Below, piece after piece: positions 22,137 through 31,728 of a stretch of DNA of 56,242 nucleotides. Source of the DNA: Nemertoderma westbladi (taxonomy: Eukaryota > Xenacoelomorpha > Nemertodermatida > Nemertodermatidae). Position numbers and translations under genes: made by a program. Numbering within the stretch: the first letter of the stretch is position 1; every line of letters starts with the position of its first letter. The stretch spans positions 1-56,242 of the forward strand of contig JAUCBJ010000819.1 in the NCBI GenBank assembly GCA_032718475.1. The letters are read 5' to 3'. The notes beneath the pieces are model-generated. The model saw only the letters and a list, made by a program, of their open reading frames with translations, had not been told where the DNA came from and did not search any database.

Positions 22137-24060
22137 CTACTACTACTACTAGGATCGGCATGCTGCATTGCAGCTGCATTTTTAAGAATGCTGTGCCGGC
22201 TTATCGACAAAATTGCACCGCCACAAATCCCTATCACCCATGACATTTGCTAGATCATCCGCATCTTCAAGGCCAGTGTCCTTTAAGATGCGTCTCAAGA
22301 AAATCATGAGCTGTCCACCATGCTTATTCACTCCATGAGGCTGCCAAAGTACAAGATTATGCACTGGCTGGTCCTCACGGCGAAAGCAAAGTCCTGCAAA
22401 GCGGAGGCGATTTTGTTCTAGTGTCAAGCTTGGGGGGACCAATGAAACACCTCCAATGTTATATAGTGTCTGGTTGGAGATGTGTGCATTGAACTTGACA
22501 CAATGAACCCGGCGTAGCATTCTTGTGAATGTGCCATCCAGAGATTTGGTGTCCTCAGCAGTTAGAGCCCAGCATGGACTCCCATAGAGGAGTACTGGAA
22601 CTACTGCTGCTCTAAATAACCGGACCTTAAGTTTCCGATTAATTCTCGGTGACTTCCAAATCCTGGAAAGCCTATTCAAGGCTGCCCATGCCTTTCCCTT
22701 ACGTATTCGAAGGTCCTCACCTGACTTCCGGATCCATGATCCCAGGTAACAGAAGTCATCAACATGCTCAAGCATACCATCTTTTGAGCTTATGCTCATC
22801 CGATCAGAGACTTGCTGAGGACTTTCAAAGTTAACTGTCAACATTTTGGTCTTTCTGGAGTTAATAAAAAGACCAACACTAGAAGCAGCATGTTCTAATG
22901 AGCTGAGGAGCCGTTGGGCTCCCTCTAGTGATTCTGAGAGTACTCCTAAGTCATCAGCAAAGTCTAGATCAGTTAGGTACTTGGCAGGATTGCCTCGACT
23001 TCTGGAGCCAGTAGGTGGAGTTATCATCACCCCATCATCATTATGATGATCTAAGGACATGCGTAGAACATAGTCAACAACAATTATGAACAAGAATGGT
23101 GCAAGTGTGTCTCCTTGGAGGACGCCCCATAACACTTCAAATGGTTCTGTGTTACCGTCAACAGTAGACACAAATGTTGTCGAACCATCGTATACTGATC
23201 TGATTGCTGCAATAATTTCATCAGGAATCCCATATAATGAAAGTATGCTGAACATACGTGAGCGGGAGACTGAATCAAAGGCCTTGAAGAAGTCAACAAA
23301 GATAACAGCCAGATGCCTGTCTTTCTTTTTTGATACCTCTTCCATTATCCTTCTAAGTGCCAAAATGGGCTCCATGGTCCCACGACCTTTACGGAACCCA
23401 TTCTGATTTCCACGGGGCAGTCTCTCAATGGGATCTCTGATGAGATTTAATAGAATTCTATTGTATAGCTTTGCAGCAATTGAGATCAATGAGATTCCCC
23501 GAAAAGAACCATAGAGTGTTAGGTTGCCCTTCTTGGGAACTGGCACCAACTTATTTGTTTTCATTTCTTGTGGGACTCTTGTTGTACGGTACATGTCTAC
23601 TATGATGGGATAGATGAGCTTTAAACATTCAGGTATTTTAAAGACCTCAGGGGGAACACCATCTACTCCACTGGCACGATTGGTCTTAATGCTCTTTGCA
23701 GCAGCCTTCACTTCTGCAAAGGAGATATCGCCAATGGGAATATCTGGGAGTACAGACTCAGACACTTTTACTTCTATAAAGTTATCAGGCAATACCCTGT
23801 CATTATTGAGGAGCTTTTCAAAGTGGGCCTTCTAACCATTGAGGCGATCGGCTGGTGATTCAGCCTTAACCTTGGTGGTTGGTTGGCTTTGTCGACCAGC
23901 AAGCAAGTTGATCGATCTCCATGCCTGGGATGATTGCCTGCTGTCGTCAGCATCATTGATGGCATCAAGCTGTTGGTTTATTAGCTCCTGTAAATTAACC
24001 GAGTACTGCCTGTTCAGGGACCTAGATGCAGCCTTAACTGCATTCTTGGCCGCTGTAGTC
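22137..24060 (-). mobile_element. RTE-like LINE, 5' truncated
   Basis: A 3' tail of (TAG)n on the element's strand (22137-22152) and near-identical flanks at 22122-22136 and 24061-24077 (TGTTAT..AATAATATA), a likely target duplication of about 15 bp, define the ends. The element is 5' truncated inside the linker between endonuclease and RT. It lies in the host intron between exons 7 and 6, in the same orientation as the gene. Confidence 0.85.
22182..24058 (-). pseudogene. LINE reverse transcriptase ORF with one stop
   Basis: 536 codons are open from 23792; including the part before a TAG at about 23832-23834 (LNG*KAHFEKLLN) the reading frame extends to 24058. RT motifs: SGVDGVPPEVFK, LVPVPKKGN, FRGISLI, QNGFRKGRGT, FVDFFKAFDSV (first catalytic Asp), LQGDTLAPFLF, LDFADDLGVLS (the F-ADD catalytic box). 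A C-terminal block with GSWIRKSGEDL and NRLRFAG follows, typical of RTE-type LINEs. The upstream endonuclease is absent. Confidence 0.85.
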
Positions 24061-24589
24061 TGTTATATAATAATATAGCTAGGCCCTACTGGTTATTCAT
24101 AGCTATACCCCGTCTACCGGTAGGTAATGCAGTAGGCCTATCTGGCTGTCAGGCAAATATCCACCTATTGTTTACGTGGTAACCAATGACGGCGTTAAGT
24201 AATGTCCTCTAAGGGGACATTACTTAACGGATAACACCAAATTTCCAAATACAATACTAATAATGTACTGTACAGGCCAATACAATGCTGTAATGTCCTC
24301 TAAAGTTGTAAAGTGCTAAATAACAACTCGCTGTTAATACAAACGGCTTTGAGTAATGTTACAATTTTGGAATAAAAGATTGCATAAGACGAATGCATGC
24401 ATTTCTGGGTCTCCAGTCCTTTATTTCTCTTGCTGCACATACAAACACGTAAGGTTTTACATTAATAAATGGTAGAAATTACTGTAAATGATTTATAATT
24501 AACTAACTAATCAAACTTTAGTATTTATAATGCAGAAATTATAAGAGCATTCATCTATTATCTGGCAATATAATTAAGATGGAACTTAC

Positions 24590-24750
24590 GTGTTGGATAT
24601 AAAAGTATCGGAAATGGTGAACTCTTTACTGAACCGCGGTATTTGGGGAAAATAACTGAGCATGTAATAGTCTTGGGTTCATATAACCGTCCGAGTCTAA
24701 TAGAATCACTGGTCTCACTCCTTAATGTATTACCCACGTGCCACTCGTAC
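24590..24750 (-). CDS. Host gene exon 6: second half of Ig domain 1
   Basis: 161 bp, phase 2 to 1, acceptor ..ATTTTAG and donor C|GTAAGT. It encodes YEWHVGNTLRSETSDSIRLG, then EPKTITCSVIFPKYRG; the Trp and Cys fit strands C and F. It completes the split codon AA|G of exon 5. Confidence 0.65.
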
Positions 24751-24872
24751 CTAAAATATATATATTATATAAATATATTCATTGTCTATGGTATCTGATT
24801 ATGCTCAGTAGGTTATACTTCAATATCAATATTGCGAGTAACATCAATAGTATTACATCATCGCACAGTATT

Positions 24873-25727
24873 ATTACACGTTAATTAAATATATATTGAA
24901 TATTATAGAATTAACAGAAATTAAATCAATATTGTGCAAATATTGATTCAATATACAAACATATTGAATTAATAATTTCAAATATTGAATCAATTTTCGC
25001 ATTTAATCAATATGTTGACATGTTGGCAACATATTGAATCAATATTCGCACATATTGAATCAATAAGTTGACATGCTGCAACATATTAAACCAATATATA
25101 ACATGCTGGCAGCATATTAAAACAACATGTTGGCAACATATTGAATCAATATTCGCACAAATTGAATCAATATATTGAAATGTTGGCAAGATATTGAAAT
25201 AATATGTTGACATCTTGTCAACTTATTAAAACCATAATATGTTGGCAACATATTGAATCAATATTCGTACATATTGAATCAATATGTTGAGTTGTTGACA
25301 ACATATTGAATCCATATTCGCATATATTCAAGCAATATGTTAAACATGCTGGCAATATATTAAAACAATATGTTGGCAACATATTGAATCAATATGTACC
25401 ATGCTGGCAACATATTGAATCAATATGTAACATGCTGGCAACATATTGAATCAATATGTAACATGCTGGCAACATATTGAATCAATCTGTAACATGCTGG
25501 CAACATATTAAAACAATATATTGGCAACATATTGAATCAATATTCGCACATATTCAATGAACACGACGTTTAATGCCACATATTGATTCTATATTAGAGA
25601 ATATTAATTCAATATGTTTGAATATTGAATCAATATTTTGCACAATATTGATTGAATTTCTGTTCATGATTGAATTTATGTTAAATATTGAATATTCAAT
25701 ATATACAGTATTTAATTAACGTGTAAC
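24873..25727. mobile_element. Foldback-like element with internal tandem repeats
   Basis: The ends are inverted over about 100 bp: ttacacgttaattaaata on the left at 24874 and its complement ending at 25727; aacagaaatt-aatcaatatt and gattcaatat follow in the same order in both arms. The interior (about 25010-25560) is a degenerate tandem array of 40-50 bp units (tgctggcaacatattgaatc). There is no coding capacity. It sits between host exons 6 and 5. Confidence 0.75.
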
Positions 25728-26061
25728 TATATAGCATACTGATAAAATTCAAGTTCATATATATCCAATTTAAAAACAAAATCATACAAAATTTATTAAA
25801 AAAATAAGAAATGAATAGACAGCGTATAAGTAAAGTAGTACTGTAGTGAACGCTGCCACACGCACACTGAACAACAAAAATGTAGCTGGTATAGTATAAA
25901 CTGGTGGATTGCAGGTAATTGTACTGTATAAGTCAAAGAAATATAAAGGGTACCGGTACTGTAGTAATAAACAACAGATAATACGACTCCTACATATAGA
26001 AGTAAAATCCACGATTGGTCAAAGTCTGAGAAAGTTTATATTACAGTATAATAACACGTAC

Positions 26062-26194
26062 TTGTCAATGGCAGGTCCATTTATGGGGTCATATTTCACG
26101 TGACATGATGCACTCAACGGCTGTACATTTTGGCTGTAATCAGATATCACATTACCAGGTATAAAAGTGATGCTGGGACCAACATCACTTTCAA
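26062..26194 (-). CDS. Host gene exon 5: first half of Ig domain 1
   Basis: 133 bp, phase 1 to 2, acceptor TTTCCTTTCAG and donor AA|GTACGT. It encodes DVGPSITFIPGNVISDYSQN, then LSASCHVKYDP, with the strand-B cysteine. Confidence 0.65.
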
Positions 26195-26879
26195 CTGAAA
26201 GGAAACAAATGACATTTAATTTTAATTATATTTAATAAAGGGACTTTTAATGACAATTAAGGGGGTGGTGGTCTACAAAATAGATTATTGCATTTGCATT
26301 GAGAAACAGGACCAAGCCTAAGTTTAAAATAAATGTGCATGGGTTGCTCGGAGAGCTCACCTAAAAAATATGAATACTTTAAAATAATATAATAAAGAAA
26401 GTAGAAAACAATATGGAGGTGGAATAGAGGTGGTATAAAGTAATAATAAAAGAATGTAAAAATACTAAGCAAGGCAATATGAAATGGAATAAAGTGAAGT
26501 CATACTGGGGCGAGGCCGAATAAATGTCATTATTAATTAATACACATTATTGAGTCAAAAATAATCCATTAATCCTTTAAAACGGGTTTTTATCGAAAAT
26601 ATTTATTTTTTAGTATTTTTTTCGATGTTTGACACTTTTATCTGGATCTACATGAAAATAACTATGAAATTTAACAAAATTTGGTACAAAATTGGTTATT
26701 TTGTATATAAATAAAGCTACTGTAACTCAATCAGGCATATATAGTTATAATTATACGATCTCTTTATACAAAAGCAATCAAACAATCGGATGAAGCCGGG
26801 GGCGACCCGAAGGCTCCACTATCTATAGCTGCTAGCCGAGGCTGTAGTCTATCCCTCGTTTAACTCCTATTTATTCACC

Positions 26880-26970
26880 TTGTCCTCATTTAATCGAACC
26901 CATGGGATTGGGATGGAAGGCAGAGTGAACCCTGGCAGGGTTCGAACCTTCAACCAATAGATTGTAGCTA
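26880..26970 (-). repeat. Possible SINE remnant with B box
   Basis: Minus strand AAGGTTCGAACCCTGCC matches a Pol III B box; a second ATGGGTTCGATTAAATG follows. There is no clear A box or tRNA fold. Confidence 0.35.
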
Positions 26971-27046
26971 TAACAAGCTATAACAAAAATCGTCTTCAAT
27001 ACATTGTTATTCAACATAAATATATATAAATTTTTTTTCAACTTAC

Positions 27047-27151
27047 GTATACAAGCGTCACTCCCGCTGACTTCTGATTGGCCAGTTGGTACGTAACCCG
27101 GGCGACAGTCACATAATGTGAAACTGCACGGTGGCAATGGGCACCCTGGTT
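27047..27151 (-). CDS. Host gene exon 4: EGF-like, Cys-rich
   Basis: 105 bp, phase 1 to 1, acceptor AATCCCAG and donor C|GTAAGT. It encodes PGCPLPPCSFTLCDCRPGYV, then GSDACI. The C-x-C-RPGY pattern is that of the second half of an EGF domain. It joins exon 3 in phase (..ICA-E-PGCP..), across the 16-kb retrotransposon. Confidence 0.7.
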
Positions 27152-27300
27152 CTGGGATTTCTTTGATATGAAAAAAAAATAAACAAATATATTATTGCTA
27201 TTCGCAGCCACTTTAAATCCTGACTGTGGACAAAATTATGGTTTGCATTCAATAACTATTCAATACTATCCTTAACATCAGGTCTTATCATTCGATGGAT

Positions 27301-28774
27301 CAGAGGCGTAGCGAGACCTTCTCTGGCGCCCAGGGGAATTTTTCATTTCATTTTTATTCCAGACATTGAATTATACAATATATTATTACATTATTTTAGT
27401 AAAACATTATTTATAAACATTATACATCATTTATAAAATTGAGCACAATTATTGAATTATTAAATACATACTGCTACTGTACCTACACTACGGAAAAATA
27501 ATTTACATAGAGCCTAATATTTAAACAAATTGGTGGGACCGTATTATTGACACACTTCGAAAATTCTAGACACCATATGGCATGAAGCTGATCCCCCATT
27601 CAATAATTTTAACTTTTCATTTATGGCGGTTTTTTTAAATATTATATAATATTAAAAAAAACATCTAAAAAAACAGTTTACTAAAAGTATATAACTATAT
27701 CAAATCTATTTTACATAAGTTTGATATAGTGAAATTATAATACAGTATATTGATTGGCGAGCGAAGTGAGCAAAGACAATTTTTACATTTTTCGCTTATG
27801 ACACATGTCCTGTACCGGGTGTTCCATAATGATTGCCCCCCACCCCCTGGCCAGCCAAAACTGTCAGACATGCACCTTAGTGTAATTTACCATTCGAAAG
27901 AGAATTTAATTCTGAGCTTGCATGCAGAAATTTAGGGTCCAATACAAAAGTATAAAAATTTTATAGGCTATTCTTTAAACCTATCTTACTTTTCAATATT
28001 TTGTGATTTAAAAAATATAATTTACCCAGCGTTAGTCATCTGCTTTACAGCCATGTTTCCCCTTTGCAGCACGGGGAGCTCCTCGGTAGTGGCAAAGGAT
28101 GTTGGCCCTTAAAAGGGGCGTTTTAGTTTGAGTTTAGTTTGATTATGCCACAGAATCACGACCCTCTCTAAAAGTAACATCTCTGATCCTGTCAACCTTA
28201 CGTTTTTCTTCAGAGTCATCGAAGATTGCACTGGAACTTGTCATTTTAATTACTTCTGTTAGGCCTAATTCAGTAAAATTACCAAATTTTAACACTAATA
28301 CCGGTAACTGAATACTGTAATATATTGGAATACAGCAAAAGTCAGGCAGTAATAACTGTTTAAACAGAGCTGCAACCGGCAAAGCTGATGGCTAACGCTG
28401 GATAAATTATATTTTTTTTTAAATTGTGATTAAATCACAAATATTGAAAAGTAAGATAGGTTTAAAAAATTTCCTATAAAATTTTTATACTTTTCTATTG
28501 GACCCTAAATTTTTGCATGCAAGCTCAGAATTAAATTCTCTTTCGAATGGTATATATCACTAAGGTGCATGTCTGACAGTTTTGGCTGGCCAGGGGGGGG
28601 GGGGGGGGAATCATTATGGAACACCCGGTATACTGTATCATAATCCCTGAATTTTCACTGATTTGTCTTAAGTTTACAAGAATACAATGATATTTGCCTG
28701 GCATTTCAGCGCCACCCGCCCGGGTGAGAGCGCCCGGGGGAACATTCCCCCCCCCCCCCCTCGTTACGCCTCTG
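27301..28774. mobile_element. hAT-like non-autonomous element, 1.47 kb
   Basis: Perfect 8-bp target duplication CGATGGAT (27293-27300 and 28775-28782) and terminal inverted repeats CAGAGGCGTA(G/A)CGAG. An 8-bp duplication is typical of hAT elements. No transposase is visible. A second inverted-repeat element lies inside it. Confidence 0.8.
27814..28630. mobile_element. Nested MITE with long inverted arms
   Basis: The ends read TACCGGGTGTTCCATAATG on the left and its exact complement on the right. The arms are about 230 bp and highly similar (gtctgacag, gcatgcaagctcagaatt, aaaagtaagataggttt in both). TA at both ends would fit a Tc1/mariner-type target. The arm junctions have G/C homopolymers of different length. 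The roughly 350-bp centre codes for nothing recognisable. Confidence 0.75.
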
Positions 28775-29147
28775 CGATGGATCATCAAATGGATCAATCT
28801 TGCCCAACTCAATGTGACGGATGATGGAGCTCAGATTTTAGTTGTATTAATTTCATGTTCCTAAACTACTTACTAAACACAATGTAGGATGACTTGGTGA
28901 GATGATCAGCGATAGTTAACTGTATGTAATGCCAGAAACAAAACAATCCTAAATAAAAAAAAACACTTTCTAAGTTCGGTTTTTTCTCACCACGAAGGAT
29001 TGGATACCATATATACTTAAGTATAGAATTATATTCCCTAAATGCCGTGGATTTTCAAAATTTTATTTTATTCGGATTAACTTTGTAAAGATTGCTTTGA
29101 GTTCTCATTCGTATTGGTTCTATCATTTGTACATCTATCGGTCAAGT

Positions 29148-29226
29148 GGTTCAGTAGCTCAGTCGGTAGAGCGTTGGAAATTATATGTGTAGTAGGTATT
29201 GAGTTCGAATCCTAGTAAGTGCGAAT
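29148..29226 (+). other. tRNA-like A/B-box sequence inside LTR
   Basis: TAGCTCAGTCGGTAGAGCG is a textbook A box/D arm with a perfect GCTC/GAGC stem, and GAGTTCGAATCC is a good B box at tRNA spacing. Anticodon and acceptor stems do not pair well. The copy in the 3' LTR (43378-43456) is the same, so it was there before this insertion. Confidence 0.6.
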
Positions 29227-29391
29227 TATTTTTTGTACAGAATTTCAACTCATTTAAATTAACCGCTACAAATTAATTGCATTTATCTGTACCAATGAGA
29301 CTGTAGTTATTTGATTGTAACCAATGTCGTGCAAGTTATATATTAGCTGGACCAATAGCTATCTTTAAAACCTTGTTAGAACCCATAGAAC

Positions 29392-29437
29392 AATCGAGAA
29401 TTTTCTCGATTGATTGCGGCACAAATTTGCTATATAA
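29392..29437 (+). promoter_or_regulatory. LTR promoter: palindrome and TATA box
   Basis: A perfect inverted repeat AATCGAGAA-TT-TTCTCGATT (29392-29411) is followed by a TATATAAAG TATA box at 29431. Transcription would start near 29460. The 3' LTR has the same (TATA at 43661). Confidence 0.65.
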
Positions 29438-29557
29438 AGGTGCGATTTGTTCATTAGTTATTCCATTTTCTTATTCTCTCAGTTATTCAGTTATCTGATA
29501 TTTGTTTATTCTGTCATTAGTTTTCAGATTACATTGTATTATAATTATATCTTCTGT

Positions 29558-29563
29558 AATAAA
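29558..29563 (+). terminator. Poly(A) signal AATAAA in LTR
   Basis: AATAAA about 100 bp after the predicted start site; same at 43796-43801 in the 3' LTR, where it would end the genomic transcript. Confidence 0.6.
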
Positions 29564-30918
29564 GTCAGAATTATCGCTAATCTGCTTTTCCTATCTGTTT
29601 TACTATGATTCACCACGGTGAACCCAACTAAGGGACAGGATGGCAGGCTAGAGATCGGGCCGCAGCAATGAACGGGAACATCACCGGAATGTAGACGAGA
29701 GACAACCCGCAATACCATCTAGAGTTATTCGCCCATCGCCTGAAAGGTTAGAGGGCGTTCGATCCTTGCTACCTAAGTGTAAGACCAAAAGATCAAAAGG
29801 TAGACGTAGTGACACGCTGTAAGCCTAAAATTACATCTAAGGGACTGTACTGTCTTGATTCAGGAAAAACCGCAGTAGACCTTCATATTCCTACGGGAGG
29901 GAGAGAGAGCAGAGATACTAGTACGCAGATAGGACGTAGGCACACCGGTACGAAGCATACAAATTGGTTAGGGTGCAGCAAACTGTACGCTTAACTCTTG
30001 CTAAGTACAGGTGCGTCTGTGACTATTTGCCGTACAACGGTGTCCATTACATCAGAACTTGTAGGCTAGGAGGGTTATTGTGTTTTCACCTGAATTAGGA
30101 TTGTACCGTTCAGGCGGTAGGGCAGTTTACGTACTAGGCGCAAATAAATTGAGGCTATTAGGGATACTAACATCTACCGTGTCCCCGCCAACGCCCTGAT
30201 AGGAAGTTACCTGGACTACCTGGGTGACTAAAATTCTAGATAGGACGCCAGGATAGCTATTAGTAACTGTACGCCTACAGTAGTAAACTAACACATCTCT
30301 TCTTAGTATCAGGGACCTGGTACCTAAAATTGCCGAATTCTGGGCGTAGTATTAACCTTATGCCTGAATTTGAGTCCTGGAAATACGCAAGAGGGGAAGG
30401 AACCTTATCATTCGTGAGTATTGGACCTACAAGTTACAAAATTAGAATATTCGTAAAATGCACACCGTACCCAGTAATTATATATGTGAAGGAGCAAAAC
30501 TGCTTTTGACCGTTCAGAATTAACACACGCGCGTTAGAAATTATTTACACCTCAAAATATATAAAATTAACTTTCGTCCTTACTGCACTTTGCTCGCTAG
30601 TTAGACATCTCCAAATCTCTGCCTGTACCTAGCTAGCGTCCCTTTGCCCAACCATATAAATCACACCGCGGCAAAGTATACGAGCCCCTTAGTCCGTCAG
30701 CGAGTCAGCCTGATTTTAGGATTCGCTGCGCGGGATTTTGTTTTATCGAAGTTTGTCTGCTCGTAGACTGTTTTCTGCCTCACCGGTTATAAGAGATCGA
30801 TACTGCAATATATTCGCTTACTTAGAGTTTACTGTTTTGGTGAGAAGGTCGGATTTATGATTTGATTCACAAACTTTACAGTAGGATATTGCAGGTATTG
30901 TTGCTGTCTCTTCGAATA

Positions 30919-31728
30919 GTAGGAATATGTTTTACTGAACTACGGTTCGGTAGGACTAAAGTTATTTGAAAATTTTGTATTTTGAGGTAAAAATTTATAT
31001 TTGATTAGCTGAGTGCTAATTTTTTGAAATAAAATTTGATTTGAACCGCGTGTAAAATATTTTTGGAATTGAATACCGGTGTTTAAAAAGGGTTTAAATA
31101 CCATATTGTACCGGTACAAAATTTTCGTAAAAGTAAAACCTAACTCTTTTGTTTTTCAGGATTCAGAACTCATTTCTAGACTGTAACGGGAGCAAGACCG
31201 TGTTTAGCAAGTTTGGGAGATAGATAACTCAACAACTTTGGTTGGGAAAATCGCGTTTCGTCCGCAACGTTAAAAACGGAAAGGTTCACGTCCGGTTTGT
31301 ATCTGGGAATCTGTTTTTCTGGAGAATTATTGGAGTGGGTGAGTTCGAAAAGTTGCATAAATAAGTTAGGCATTACCGTATTAGTTAAAATTATTGTGGG
31401 TTCCACTGTCTCAAGTATTTATGCATTCCGTATGATTTCTTTGTTCATTGCTGAATTAGTCCGTATTATTGTATTTAATTTACCTTTTGATAACGCATAT
31501 CGTTATCCGATTTATTTGTTATAAAATTGGCCGCTAGGCTAATTTTATTATATACTTATTCCGTGACATTTATTTGCTGTAAAATTGGCCGTTTAGGCTA
31601 ATTTTATCCATCTGCTATAAAATCGGCCGGTAGGCTAATTTTATATGACTGTAATTAGTACCGTTTAGATATAAATACGGTAAACTCGATACTTTGACAC
31701 TCACTCCACTTGACTTACAACTACCGAA
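30919..31728 (+). other. BEL leader between LTR and gag
   Basis: 810 bp, AT-rich. The first bases after the LTR (gtaggaatatgtttt) do not look like a TGG-type primer binding site, so the tRNA primer is unclear. The last 210 bp hold three similar hairpins (next entry). The small frames at 31176-31524 have no known motif. Confidence 0.6.
31521..31644 (+). other. Three repeated hairpins before gag
   Basis: Hairpins at 31521-31548, 31580-31606 and 31617-31644 share the form (A)TAAAAT..GGCC-loop-GGCT..ATTTTA(T), with loops of 4-5 nt. They end 84 bp before the gag ATG, where packaging or dimerisation signals of retroelements usually lie. Confidence 0.7.

Larger units (their letters stand above)
29022..30918 (+). 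repeat. 5' LTR (1897 bp)
   Basis: Compared by eye with 43252-45156 it differs at about 11 sites plus one 8-bp indel (cagttatt duplicated in the 3' copy). The ends are TATAG...GAATA and not TG...CA. From the TATA box and AATAAA signal, U3 is about 440 bp, R about 120 bp and U5 about 1.3 kb, so U5 is unusually long. A 61-codon frame at 29809-29994 (no ATG start) is present in both LTRs but shows no known motif. Confidence 0.95.

Noticed and set aside
24880-25720. CRISPR-like regularly spaced repeats
   Set aside because: A eukaryotic context, degenerate repeats without unique spacers, and a foldback structure explain it.
28040-28400. Histone-like 3' stem-loop (ggcccttaaaagggg) and possible histone gene fragment in the MITE centre
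   Set aside because: The stem is imperfect and the nearby minus-strand frame (KRKVDRIRDVTFREGRD) shows no real histone alignment.
29809-29994. 61-codon ORF in both LTRs
   Set aside because: Starts with GTG and has no known motif; identity between copies is explained by LTR duplication.
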